A stretch of 64,000 bases of DNA from CAIWHR01 sp963836265 (GTDB taxonomy: Bacteria > Pseudomonadota > Gammaproteobacteria > Burkholderiales > Casimicrobiaceae): assembly GCA_963836265.1 (NCBI GenBank), contig CAWIIO010000002.1:124001-188000 (forward strand), in the 5' to 3' direction. Below are positions 17,540-28,844 of this stretch, in pieces. Under the pieces are notes generated by a model that saw only the letters and a list, made by a program, of their open reading frames with translations, did not search any database and was not told the origin of the DNA. The position numbers and the translations under genes are program-made. Each line of letters starts with the position of its first letter. Positions within the stretch are counted from its first letter, which is position 1.

Positions 17540-18802
17540 ATGACCAAGCGCAATGCGTTCTACGCACAATCCGGCGGGGTGACCGCCGTCATCAACGCTT
17601 CGGCCGCCGCCGTCATCGAGACGGCGCGCAAGCACCGCACGAAGATCGGCAAGGTCTACGCCGGACGCAACGGCATCATCGGGGCCCTGACCGAGGACCT
17701 GATCGACACCGGGAAGGACAGCGCGAGCGCGATTGCCGCGCTCAAGCACACGCCGGCCGGCGCGTTCGGCTCGTGCCGCTACAAGCTCAAGGGGCTGGAC
17801 GAGAACCGCGTCCAGTACGAGCGTCTGCTCGACGTGTTTCGCGCCCACGACATCGGCTATTTCTTCTACAACGGGGGCAACGACTCGGCCGACACCTGCC
17901 TCAAGGTATCGCAGATGGCCGAGAAGATGGGCTACCCGCTGATCGCCGTTCACGTGCCGAAGACCGTCGACAACGATCTGCCGATCACCGACAACTGCCC
18001 CGGCTTCGGCTCCGTCGCCAAGTACGTCGCGACGTCGATGCGCGAGGCGGCGTTCGACGTCGCCTCGATGGCCAAGACCTCGACCAAGGTTTTCGTGCTG
18101 GAGGTGATGGGCCGGCATGCCGGCTGGATCACGGCGGCAGTCGGCATGGCGGAGGACGACGAAACCCCGATCCCTCTGGTGCTCCTGTTCCCGGAAATCG
18201 CGTTCGACGAGGCGAAATTCGTGGCTGCGGTGGACGCGAAGGTGAAGCGCTACGGCTACTGCTGCGTGGGCGTTTCGGAGGGCCTGAAGGGAGCGGATGG
18301 CAAACTGATGGCGGAAGCCGGCACCAGGGACGCCTTCGGTCATGCCCAGTTGGGCGGCGTCGGCCCGTTGATCGCGTCGATCGTCAAGGACAAGCTCGAT
18401 TTCAAGTACCACTGGGCGGTCGCCGACTACCTGCAGCGCGCCGCGCGTCATCTCGCCTCGAAGACCGATCTTCTGCACAGCTACGCGGTTGGCAAAGCGG
18501 CGGTGGAGCTCGCCGTCGCGGGCCGGAACGCGGTGATGCCCGCCATCACCCGAATCGCCGACAAACCGTATCGGTGGAAGATCACCGAAGCGCCGCTCGC
18601 CAAGGTCGCGAACGTCGAGAAGATGCTGCCCCGCGATTTCATCACCGCCGACGGCTACGGGATTACCGAAAGGGCACGGCGCTACCTCGCGCCCCTGATT
18701 CGCGGCGAAGCGCCGCCGCCGTTCAAGGATGGCCTGCCGCGCTACGTGCGGCTCAAGAATGTCGCAGTACCGAAGAAGCTCGCGACCGAGTTCAAGGTTT
18801 GA
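17540..18802 (+). CDS. pfp: Pyrophosphate-dependent 6-phosphofructokinase
   Basis: This 420-residue glycolytic/gluconeogenic enzyme reversibly phosphorylates fructose 6-phosphate using PPi. The active-site GGNDS (112-116) has Asp where ATP-dependent enzymes have Gly. PKTVDNDLP at 140-148 carries the Lys (141) typical of PPi users, and MGRHAGWI is the substrate-binding motif. It lies in the same direction as adk and two genes before an H+-translocating pyrophosphatase, pointing to use of PPi as an energy carrier. The start at ATG 17540 (MTKRNAFYAQSGG) matches the family N-terminus. Confidence 0.93.
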   Translation: MTKRNAFYAQSGGVTAVINASAAAVIETARKHRTKIGKVYAGRNGIIGALTEDLIDTGKDSASAIAALKHTPAGAFGSCRYKLKGLDENRVQYERLLDVFRAHDIGYFFYNGGNDSADTCLKVSQMAEKMGYPLIAVHVPKTVDNDLPITDNCPGFGSVAKYVATSMREAAFDVASMAKTSTKVFVLEVMGRHAGWITAAVGMAEDDETPIPLVLLFPEIAFDEAKFVAAVDAKVKRYGYCCVGVSEGLKGADGKLMAEAGTRDAFGHAQLGGVGPLIASIVKDKLDFKYHWAVADYLQRAARHLASKTDLLHSYAVGKAAVELAVAGRNAVMPAITRIADKPYRWKITEAPLAKVANVEKMLPRDFITADGYGITERARRYLAPLIRGEAPPPFKDGLPRYVRLKNVAVPKKLATEFKV

Positions 18803-18809
18803 TTTTTTT

Positions 18810-18890
18810 CGTGGTCCCCGCGGAGGCGGGGACCCGGTGTCTCGCACGATGTTCTCAACGCCACTGGATTCCCGCCTGCGCGGGAATGAC
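18810..18890. repeat. REP-like pair of hairpins
   Basis: Two palindromic hairpins lie between pfp and the next gene. The first has 8-bp arms (18814-18821 and 18826-18833) around GGAG. The second has 8-bp arms ATTCCCGC and GCGGGAAT (18868-18875, 18880-18887). The TTTTTTT run at 18803-18809 precedes rather than follows them. The second hairpin is the familiar dispersed extragenic palindrome seen in many betaproteobacteria. It may also help end or stabilise the transcript. Confidence 0.7.
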
Positions 18891-18929
18891 AGCCGATGCT
18901 GACGAACCACCTATCACCGGAGAGCCGAT

Positions 18930-19529
18930 ATGTCGAAAACCGTTGATTATTTCATCGCTCCGGTGTCGCCGTGGACGTATCTTGGCCACGACCGGTTCGT
19001 CGCACTCTGCGCGCGGCACGGGGCGACGATCGACGTGAAGCCGATGGATCTCGGCAAGGTCTTCACCGTCTCCGGCGGGTTGCCGCTGAAGCAGCGAGCG
19101 GCGCAGCGTCAGGCGTACCGGCTCGTCGAGCTCGCGCGCTGGCGCGACTACCTCGGAATGCCACTCAACCTGCAGCCGAAATTCGCAGCGTCGGGCGGCG
19201 ATCTGGCCTCGCGCTGGATCATTGCGGCGCTCGAAGTCGGAACCAAGCCCGCTCTTGATTTCGCCAGCGCCGTCATGCGCGCGCGCTGGGCCGGGGAACG
19301 CGACATCGCCGATCCGGAGGTGCTCGGGCAATGCGCGGCGGAATCAAGTCTCGATCCCGGCGCGATCGCCGTGCGTGCGAACGCGCCGGAAATCGCGGAA
19401 CGCTACGCTTCATTCACGCAGGAAGCAATCGATCGCCAGGTTTTCGGCGCGCCGTGGTACGTCGTCGACGGCGAGCCCTTTTGGGGGCAGGACAGGCTCG
19501 ACTTCGTCGCCCGCAAACTGGCACAATAG
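18930..19529 (+). CDS. DsbA-fold 2-hydroxychromene-2-carboxylate isomerase-like protein
   Basis: This 199-residue thioredoxin/GST-kappa-fold protein has the HCCA isomerase pattern. The N-terminal YFIAPVSPWTYLGHDRF has Ser in the catalytic position instead of CxxC, and the C-terminal AIDRQVFGAPWYVVDGEPFWGQDRLDF fits the family. HCCA isomerases act in naphthalene catabolism, but relatives are widespread and the true substrate here is unknown, with no aromatic pathway nearby. Preceded by GGAGAGCCGAT as ribosome-binding site. Confidence 0.87.
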   Translation: MSKTVDYFIAPVSPWTYLGHDRFVALCARHGATIDVKPMDLGKVFTVSGGLPLKQRAAQRQAYRLVELARWRDYLGMPLNLQPKFAASGGDLASRWIIAALEVGTKPALDFASAVMRARWAGERDIADPEVLGQCAAESSLDPGAIAVRANAPEIAERYASFTQEAIDRQVFGAPWYVVDGEPFWGQDRLDFVARKLAQ

Positions 19530-19694
19530 CGTGCTTTGCGGACGGTGACCGGAAACCCAGGACGCCACCGAAGCTGCGGGAAGTGTGCAGGCTGCCGGGA
19601 GAGACCCGCGCACGCCGCGGTCAACGGATCGAGAACAGATCCGGGCCGATCCTTCCAGCGCCTTTTGCCACTCAATGGGTTAGGGAGAACCACC

Positions 19695-21899
<2,205 letters not shown>

Positions 21900-21924
21900 C
21901 GTGCCGCGGGTGGGAGTCGAATCG

Positions 21925-21948
21925 GCCGGCCCGCGCGGGCCGGCTTTT
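21925..21948 (+). terminator. Rho-independent terminator of hppA
   Basis: A 20-base perfect GC-rich palindrome (21925-21944) is followed at once by TTTT, 25 bases after the hppA stop. This is a textbook intrinsic terminator shape. Confidence 0.8.
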
Positions 21949-21990
21949 GCCTGCCGTTTCTAAGATCGCGACGTCGCGTTGTTCGCTGCC

Positions 21991-23745
21991 ATGCCGCCCG
22001 TCCGCCGCCCCGGTTCCATCATCGCCGCGATTGCCAGCGTCGTTCTTGCGGCGACATCTCCAGCACAGGCGCAGCGCCCGCCGCCCGAGCGCGCATCCGG
22101 GTGGACCGACAAGCAACCGGTCACGAGCCGGACGTTCATGGTGGTGGCGGCGAATCCACTCGCCGTGGACGCCGGCTACGAAATCCTGCGCCGGGGCGGC
22201 ACGGCGGTCGACGCTGCGATTACGGTACAGCTCGTGCTAAACCTCGTCGAGCCGCAGAGCTCCGGCATCGGGGGCGGCGCGTTCATGCTGTTTCACGATG
22301 GCAGGCGCAATCGGCTCTATGCCTACGACGGTCGCGAGACTGCGCCGGCGGCCGCTCGGTCAGATCGCTTTCTCAATCGCGACGGCAAGCCGCAATCGTT
22401 CTTTGCCGCCGTCGTCGGTGGCCGGTCAGTCGGCGTGCCGGGCGTCGTCGCGTTGCTCGCGGAAGCGCACCGGCGCCATGGCAAGTTGCCGTGGGCGGCG
22501 CTGTTCGCGCCGGCGATTGCGCTTGCCGAAAACGGCTTCGCCATTTCGCCGCGGCTGGCGATGCTGATCGCAGCCGAAAAACACTTCGTGCAGCCGCGCG
22601 CGCGCGCGTACTTTCTGCTGCCGGATGGACGCCCGCGGCCCGCCGGCACGCTGCTCACCAACCGGGCGCTCGCGGGAACGTTGCGCAAGATCGCGGCCGA
22701 CGGCGCCAAAGCCTTCTATCGCGGCGACATCGCGGGCGATATCGTCGATACCGCCGATCGCTTCGCGCCGAATCCCGGCGACCTTACGCTTGCCGACCTC
22801 GCGAGCTACCGGGTCAAGGTGCGCGAGCCGGTGTGCGCAACCTATCGCGTCTACAGGGTCTGCGGGCTTCCGCCCCCGGCCGGCGGCATCACTGTGCTGC
22901 AGATCCTCGAACTGCTCGAGCCCTACGATGTCGAGGCGATGGGTGCGGCCTCGTTCTGGAGCGTTCATTTCATGAGCGAGGCGGGCCGGCTCGCGTATGC
23001 CGACCGCGACGCCTACATCGCCGATCCCGATTTCGTCGCCGTACCCGAGGGCCTGCTCGACCGCGACTATCTCCGCGCGCGCTCCCGACAAATCCGCGTC
23101 ACGGGCAGCCTGGGCCGTACCGACGCCGGGATGCCACCGGGGTCGCCGTCGCGGAAGGCGGCATCGCGTGGCCAACCCGCGCTCGAATTCCCGTCGACGT
23201 CGCAGATCTCGATCGTGGACCGGTATGGCAACGCGGTTTCGATGACGACGACGATCGAGAGCGCTTTCGGCAGCCGGCTGATGACCGCGGGCGGCTTTCT
23301 GCTCAACAACGAGCTCACCGATTTTTCGTTCACACCTGTCGCGGGGGGGCGTCCGGTCGCGAACCGCGTCGAGCCGGGGAAACGTCCGCGCTCGGCGATG
23401 GCGCCGACGATCGTCTACGACCGCGCCGGCGGCGTGTACATGATCGTCGGCTCCCCGGGCGGCCCCGCGATCATCAACTACGTCGCGAAGACGCTGCTCG
23501 GCGTGCTCGACTGGCGCCTGGATCCGCAGGCGGCGGTCGCGCTCCCGAACTTCGGCAGCCGCAACGGTCCCACGGATTTGGAGGCGGATACGGCCGTCGC
23601 GTCGCTCGCGCCGCGGCTGCACGCGATCGGCGACGAGACGCGCGTGATCGAGCAGACGAGCGGGCTGGCAGCGATCGTCCGCACGAAGGATAGATGGATC
23701 GGCGGCGCCGATCCCCGCCGCGAAGGCACGGCGCGCGGCGATTGA
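21991..23745 (+). CDS. ggt: Gamma-glutamyltransferase (glutathione hydrolase)
   Basis: This 584-residue exported protein has a signal peptide (to about ATSPAQAQ, residue 27). It matches the Ntn-hydrolase GGT family: VVAANPLAVDAGYEILRRGG, EPQSSGIGGGAFML, and the glycine-rich GSPGGPAIINYV near the end. The self-cleavage and nucleophile Thr is predicted at 403 in PSTSQISIVD, where most relatives have Thr-[ST]-His; here the third residue is Gln405. GGT breaks the gamma-glutamyl bond of glutathione in the periplasm. The start at ATG 21991 is chosen over 21979. Confidence 0.92.
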   Translation: MPPVRRPGSIIAAIASVVLAATSPAQAQRPPPERASGWTDKQPVTSRTFMVVAANPLAVDAGYEILRRGGTAVDAAITVQLVLNLVEPQSSGIGGGAFMLFHDGRRNRLYAYDGRETAPAAARSDRFLNRDGKPQSFFAAVVGGRSVGVPGVVALLAEAHRRHGKLPWAALFAPAIALAENGFAISPRLAMLIAAEKHFVQPRARAYFLLPDGRPRPAGTLLTNRALAGTLRKIAADGAKAFYRGDIAGDIVDTADRFAPNPGDLTLADLASYRVKVREPVCATYRVYRVCGLPPPAGGITVLQILELLEPYDVEAMGAASFWSVHFMSEAGRLAYADRDAYIADPDFVAVPEGLLDRDYLRARSRQIRVTGSLGRTDAGMPPGSPSRKAASRGQPALEFPSTSQISIVDRYGNAVSMTTTIESAFGSRLMTAGGFLLNNELTDFSFTPVAGGRPVANRVEPGKRPRSAMAPTIVYDRAGGVYMIVGSPGGPAIINYVAKTLLGVLDWRLDPQAAVALPNFGSRNGPTDLEADTAVASLAPRLHAIGDETRVIEQTSGLAAIVRTKDRWIGGADPRREGTARGD

Positions 23746-23843
23746 CATCCGACTCGTCACATCAACCGGCGGGCTTTCCGGCGCGTTCACGGATAATTCG
23801 AAAGTCGAAGGAGGATTCATGATCCGTTCAATCGCGAGCTTCG

Positions 23844-24446
23844 ATGACCAGAGCATCCGCCCAACGCCTGAGTGACAACGCCCGCGCCGCCCTGCAGGCG
23901 CACTTTCTCGCGCTGCGGACCGAGGATCTGCGGCTTCGCTTCGGCACGCCGCTCGCGCCCGAGTCCATCGCCGCCTACGTCGAACGCATCGATTTCGACC
24001 GTGACGCCGTGTTCGGCATCCACGACGACGCGCTGGTGCTGATCGGAGCGGCGCACGTCGCGTTCGGCGACGACGCTGCGGAGCTCGGCATCTCGGTGTT
24101 GCCGGGCCATCGGCGCCGCGGCGTCGGCAGCTCGCTGTTCCAACGCGCGGCCGAGCATGTGCGCAACCGTTTCGTCTCCACGCTGTTCATGCACTGCCTT
24201 GCGGAGAACGCAACGATGATGCGCATCGCGCGGCGGGCCGGCATGGACGTCGTGGTCGAGATGGGCGAGGCCGACGCCCGCTTGGAGCTGCCGCCCGCGA
24301 GCCCGGCGTCGATCGCCGGCGAATTCGTCGCCAACCGCCTCTCGCTTTACGATTACGCGCTGAAGGCGAACGTCGCCTCGTGGCGGAACATCCACGCCGC
24401 GCTGACGGCATCGGCGGCGTCGCGAACCCCGAAGCCGCGGACCTGA
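23844..24446 (+). CDS. GNAT-family N-acetyltransferase
   Basis: This 200-residue protein shows the acetyl-CoA pyrophosphate-binding element ELGISVLPGHRRRGVGSSLFQRA (RRRGVGSS loop), followed by LAENATMMRIARRAGM, the usual GNAT alpha-4 region. The acceptor is unknown. An upstream in-frame-independent ATG at 23820 does not fit the frame. It stands alone between ggt and the NADH dehydrogenase gene. Confidence 0.87.
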   Translation: MTRASAQRLSDNARAALQAHFLALRTEDLRLRFGTPLAPESIAAYVERIDFDRDAVFGIHDDALVLIGAAHVAFGDDAAELGISVLPGHRRRGVGSSLFQRAAEHVRNRFVSTLFMHCLAENATMMRIARRAGMDVVVEMGEADARLELPPASPASIAGEFVANRLSLYDYALKANVASWRNIHAALTASAASRTPKPRT

Positions 24447-24512
24447 TCCGCGCGGACCTCTTTTCGGGCAGCCCCATGCGGTCAGGGCGGCGCCCGGTAT
24501 CATCCTGCCGCC

Positions 24513-25865
24513 ATGGCCTCGCCGACCCTGTCATCGCCTGCCAGCGCGATCGCGCATCGGATCGTCATCGTCGGCGGTGGCGCCGGCGGGCTGCCGCTCG
24601 CGACGAAGCTCGGCGACACGCTGGGCCGCCGCGGGCGCGCGACGGTGACACTGGTCGACCGCTCCCCCACCCATCTGTGGAAGCCGCTGCTCCACGAAAT
24701 CGCCGCCGGACGAATGGACGCCGACCTTCATGACGTCGACTATTTCCTGATGGCGCACTGGCACCATTTCCGCTTTCGCGTCGGCGCCGTCATCGGTCTC
24801 GACCGCGCACGGCGTCTGCTCGAGCTCGACGCCGTCCACGACGACGACGGCGTCGAAATTCTTCCTCCCGACGTCGTGCCTTACGACACGCTGGTCTTCG
24901 CCGTCGGCAGCGTCAGCAACGATTTCGGGATTCCCGGCGTGGCGGAGCACGCGATCGCGCTTGACACCGCCGAGGATGCCGAGCGCTTCCACCGCCGGCT
25001 CGTCGCGGCGTCGCTGCGTGCGGAGGGACGCGCCGCGCGAGGCGAGTCGCCAGCGGTGCGCATCGTGATCATCGGGGCCGGCGCGACGGGCGTCGAGCTC
25101 GCCGCCGAAATCCGCCATTCGACGCGCGCGTTCGCGAGCTACGGTCTGGACCACATGCGGCCCGAACGGGACATCGTCCTCACCCTGCTCGAAGCGGCAT
25201 CGCGGATCCTGCCGCCGCTGCCGGAGAAGATTGCGACGGCGGCGACGGATTTGCTGGGCAAGCTCGGCGTCGCGGTAAGGACCGGCGAGCGCGTCACCGC
25301 CATCGACGCCGACGGCGTGCACACCGCGGCCGGCGCGCTCGTTCCGGCGGACCTCGTCGTCTGGGCGGCGGGCATCCAGGCGCCACCGGTCCTCGCGACG
25401 CTGGACGGCCTGGAAGTCAATCGCCTGCATCAGCTCGTCGTCGACACGACGCTCGTCACCACCCGCGATCCCGCCATCTTCGCGCTCGGCGACTGCGCCG
25501 CGTGTCCGTGGCCGGAAGCGCCGCACCCGGGCGCGCTGCTGCCGCCGCGGGCGCAGGTCGCCCATCAGCAGGCGACGCTGCTCGTGAAGAGCCTCACGGC
25601 GCGGCTCGCCGGCAAGCCGCTGCCCGCGTTTCATTTCACCGATTTCGGCTCGCTCGTCTCGCTGGGCGAGCTGTCCGCCGTCGGCAACCTGATGGGCCGA
25701 CTGGTGGGCGGCAATCTGTTCATCCAGGGGCTGATCGCGCGCTGGATCTATGCGTCGCTCTACAAGATGCACCAAGTGTCGATTTACGGTGCGCTGCGCG
25801 TGGCGATCGACACGCTGAGCCGCGTCGTCCGGCATCGGCTCGAGCCGCGCGTGAAGCTGCATTGA
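24513..25865 (+). CDS. ndh: Type II NADH dehydrogenase (NDH-2-like FAD oxidoreductase)
   Basis: This 450-residue flavoprotein has two Rossmann motifs, IVIVGGGAGGLPLA (FAD) and IVIIGAGATGVELAAEI (NADH). It also has the C-terminal FAD contact FALGDCAACP and PPRAQVAHQQA. The C-terminal region with GNLFIQGLIARWIYASLYKMHQ is a probable amphipathic membrane anchor as in NDH-2. It would pass electrons from NADH to quinone without pumping protons, complementing the PPi-driven pump nearby. Confidence 0.9.
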   Translation: MASPTLSSPASAIAHRIVIVGGGAGGLPLATKLGDTLGRRGRATVTLVDRSPTHLWKPLLHEIAAGRMDADLHDVDYFLMAHWHHFRFRVGAVIGLDRARRLLELDAVHDDDGVEILPPDVVPYDTLVFAVGSVSNDFGIPGVAEHAIALDTAEDAERFHRRLVAASLRAEGRAARGESPAVRIVIIGAGATGVELAAEIRHSTRAFASYGLDHMRPERDIVLTLLEAASRILPPLPEKIATAATDLLGKLGVAVRTGERVTAIDADGVHTAAGALVPADLVVWAAGIQAPPVLATLDGLEVNRLHQLVVDTTLVTTRDPAIFALGDCAACPWPEAPHPGALLPPRAQVAHQQATLLVKSLTARLAGKPLPAFHFTDFGSLVSLGELSAVGNLMGRLVGGNLFIQGLIARWIYASLYKMHQVSIYGALRVAIDTLSRVVRHRLEPRVKLH

Positions 25866-25933
25866 AGGACGCGAGCCGTGGCGCGCTCAGCAGCGGGCCT
25901 GCGATCCACGTCGCCTTGGATCCGCCACTCCCG

Positions 25934-28108
25934 TCAGGGCTGGAAGCCCTTCACGCCCGCCTGCCAGAGCAGAAACGCGAACGTGTCGGCCCGCTCCTCG
26001 TATTGCGATTTCTTCGTTGAGCCGAAACCATGGCCCGCGTCGTAATCGATGCGCAGGAGAATCGGCTTGCCGCTGGTTGATGCGGCCTGCAGGCGCGCTG
26101 CCATCTTCGCCGCTTCCCAGGCGTCGACGCGCGGATCGTTGATGCCCGTGGCCAGCAGCACCGCAGGATACTTCTCGCCGTCCTTCACCCACGCGTAGGG
26201 ACTCATCGCATAGAGCGCCTTGAAGCCTTCCTCGGTCTTGATCGAGCCGAACTCGGGGATGTTGGGAATGCCGTTCGCCGAAAACTCGAACCGGAGCGCA
26301 TCGGAAACGGGTACCTCGTCGACCGCAGCGCCGAACAGATCAGGGCGCTCGGTGATCGCGCGGCCGACGAAGATACCGCCGGCACTGCCGCCCATGATCG
26401 AAAGCTTCGCCGGCGACGTGTACCTGTTCGCGATCAGCCATTCTGCGCACGCAATCGCATCGCGCCAGGTATTCGGCTTGGTCGCCTTGTAGCCGGCTTT
26501 GTACCAGTCCTCGCCGTATTCACCGCCGCCGCGCACGTGCGCGACCGCCAGCACGCCGCCGCGGTCGAACCACGGCAGCCACGTCGGGCGGAAGAATGGC
26601 GTCTGCGAAATCCCGTACGCGCCGTAGCCGTAGAGTATCGTCGGATTAGTGCCGTCGAGCTTGAGCCCACTCCTGTGCACGATGGAGATCGGAATCATCG
26701 TGCCGTCGGAGGCTTTCGCCTTCACGTCGGTCGCAACGAGATCGCCCGGATTGTCGTACTTGCTCTGCGGTTGCAGACCCGTGTTGGTGACCTTTCCCGT
26801 TTTGGGATCGAAGGCGTAGTAATTGCCGAAACGTGTCCAGCCGCCCAGGTTGAAGAGTGCCCCGGGCACGCGCGGCTCGAGCACCAGGCCATCGATATCA
26901 CCGGTGAACGGAAGCGCGATGCGCTTCGGTGTCGCCCCCCGCGCGTATTCGAGCCGGAAGAGCTCGCTGTTGCCGCCGTTCATCTTGCGCACGTAGAGCG
27001 CATCCTTTGCCGCGCCGATCCCGGTCACGACGGCCTCGCTTGGCGCGACGACCGTTTCGGCCTGTGTCAGATCCGGCTTTGCGAGCGAAGTCCGAAGCAC
27101 CTTGAAGCGAGGTGTTCCCTTGTGCGTCATCAGGTAGACCGTTTCACCGCTGATCGCGAGATCCGTGACGTCGTCTTCGACGCCGGCGACCTTGATCCAC
27201 GGTGTCTTGTCGCCGTTCAGCGTGCCGAGCGGCGCGGCCCACAGGCGCACCTCGCGCTGGGTGCCGTTGTAAGCTTGCACGATCATGTAGTCCGACCCGA
27301 TCGGCTTGTAGGCAATGGGGATGTCCGCAGGCGCGAGCGCAACCGCGGGAGACACGCCGACGCCGATCAGGACCGGATCGTTGTCGATGTTGTCGCCGAG
27401 CTTGTGGATATAGACTCGCGAGTTCTGGTATTTGTCGGTGGGTGGCGCGCCATCGGCCATCTTCTGCAGGCGGTTGTAGGTGAACCGGCCGTCGGGTAGC
27501 CACGAGGGGTTGCCGAAGTTGGCGCGATCGATGACATCCCCGGTCGGCTTGCCGGTGGCGACGTCGATGACGTGGAGCACACTTTCCTCCGAGCCGCCGG
27601 GCGATATCCCGTAGCCGAGATACCGGTTGTCGGGCGACGGCGAGTAGTAGTCGATCGCGCTGTGCTTCCCGTCCGCAGACTTCACCGTGTCCGGGTCGAC
27701 GAGCAGGCGCTCCTGGCCGCCGAGGCCGTCACGGACGTAGAGCTTGCCGATGTTCTCGTCGGCGCGCCGCTTCTGGTAGTAGATCTTGCTGCCCACGACC
27801 TGCACGTCGTAGACGCGCGCGGCCGCTGCATCGCCGCGTTCCTGAATTTCCTTGGACAGGATTGCGCGGTCGGGGATCTTCGAGAGCACCGCATGGGTGT
27901 AATCCGCCTGCGCCTTCATCCAAGCGGCGACCTCCGGATCCTTGAGGTTCTCCATATACCGATATGGATCGGTCACGGCGACGCCGAAGTAGGTGTCGGT
28001 GACCGGGCGGATCGGGGCGACCGGTGGCGCGGGTTGCGCGACCGGCGCGGTCGCGGAAAGCGCCAGCAGGACTGCGGCGGCGCGGGGCAGGGAAGGGCGG
28101 AGCGGCAT
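25934..28108 (-). CDS. Secreted prolyl oligopeptidase (family S9A)
   Basis: This 724-residue protein has a signal peptide (about residues 1-27, ending APVAQPAPP). A seven-bladed propeller domain opens with TDTYFGVAVTDPYRYMENLKDPEVAAW, and an alpha/beta-hydrolase domain follows. Catalytic Ser575 lies in GGSAGG, the Asp in ATGINDPRVDAWE, and His693 in DAGHGFGS. All three are intact. It should cleave short proline-containing peptides in the periplasm. The gene stands alone and faces ndh. Confidence 0.93.
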   Translation of the reverse strand: MPLRPSLPRAAAVLLALSATAPVAQPAPPVAPIRPVTDTYFGVAVTDPYRYMENLKDPEVAAWMKAQADYTHAVLSKIPDRAILSKEIQERGDAAAARVYDVQVVGSKIYYQKRRADENIGKLYVRDGLGGQERLLVDPDTVKSADGKHSAIDYYSPSPDNRYLGYGISPGGSEESVLHVIDVATGKPTGDVIDRANFGNPSWLPDGRFTYNRLQKMADGAPPTDKYQNSRVYIHKLGDNIDNDPVLIGVGVSPAVALAPADIPIAYKPIGSDYMIVQAYNGTQREVRLWAAPLGTLNGDKTPWIKVAGVEDDVTDLAISGETVYLMTHKGTPRFKVLRTSLAKPDLTQAETVVAPSEAVVTGIGAAKDALYVRKMNGGNSELFRLEYARGATPKRIALPFTGDIDGLVLEPRVPGALFNLGGWTRFGNYYAFDPKTGKVTNTGLQPQSKYDNPGDLVATDVKAKASDGTMIPISIVHRSGLKLDGTNPTILYGYGAYGISQTPFFRPTWLPWFDRGGVLAVAHVRGGGEYGEDWYKAGYKATKPNTWRDAIACAEWLIANRYTSPAKLSIMGGSAGGIFVGRAITERPDLFGAAVDEVPVSDALRFEFSANGIPNIPEFGSIKTEEGFKALYAMSPYAWVKDGEKYPAVLLATGINDPRVDAWEAAKMAARLQAASTSGKPILLRIDYDAGHGFGSTKKSQYEERADTFAFLLWQAGVKGFQP

Positions 28109-28211
28109 CGGATCCTCCGGTCGGAAAGGCGTTGAATTATGCCAGCCCCGGCGCTAGCGCGGACGCTCGCGATATACTGCGCCCCCGCCCGACGAAGCGC
28201 GCCCCGGATCG

Positions 28212-28814
28212 ATGAACGCCGAACTCTTTTCCGCGACGATCCTGCTGGTCCTCGTCATCGATCCGTTCGGCAACGTGCCGCTCGTCGTCTCCGCGCTGAA
28301 GGAAGTCGCACCCGAGCGGCGGGTGAAGATCGTCCTGCGCGAGTGCGCGGCGGCCTACGTGATCCTCGTCGGCTTCATGCTGGGCGGGCGCACCTTCCTG
28401 CAGTGGCTCCACCTGTCCGAGGAGTCGCTGACCATCGCGGGCGGGATCATCCTGTTCCTGATCGCGATCCGGATGGTGTTCCCGCGACCGGAAGGGATCT
28501 TCGGGGATCCGCCCGGCGCCGAGCCGTTCCTCGTGCCGCTCGCCATTCCGTCGATCGCCGGACCTTCGGCGCTTGCGACGGTGATGCTGATGGCCTCCCG
28601 CGATCCCACGAGGATCGGCAGCTGGGTCGTCGCGCTCACCGTGGCGATGGTGGCGACGACGGTCGTGCTCGCGCTCTCCGACCGGCTCCAGCGCTGGCTG
28701 GGGGAGCGCGCGGTGATCGCTTTCGAGCGACTGATGGGGCTCGTACTGACGGCCCTCGCGGTCGAGATGCTGCTTACCGGCGTGCGAACGTTCGCCGCGG
28801 AGCTCGCGAAGTAA
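28212..28814 (+). CDS. MarC/UPF0056-family membrane protein
   Basis: This 200-residue protein has six hydrophobic segments and the MarC signature LLVLVIDPFGNVPLVVSALKE at the start. PLAIPSIAGPSALATVMLM in the middle is also typical. Despite the old name (multiple antibiotic resistance), no transport activity is established for the family. The ATG follows a weak upstream site. Confidence 0.9.
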   Translation: MNAELFSATILLVLVIDPFGNVPLVVSALKEVAPERRVKIVLRECAAAYVILVGFMLGGRTFLQWLHLSEESLTIAGGIILFLIAIRMVFPRPEGIFGDPPGAEPFLVPLAIPSIAGPSALATVMLMASRDPTRIGSWVVALTVAMVATTVVLALSDRLQRWLGERAVIAFERLMGLVLTALAVEMLLTGVRTFAAELAK

Positions 28815-28844
28815 CGGAATGGTTCGGCGACTGCGCCCGTCGGA

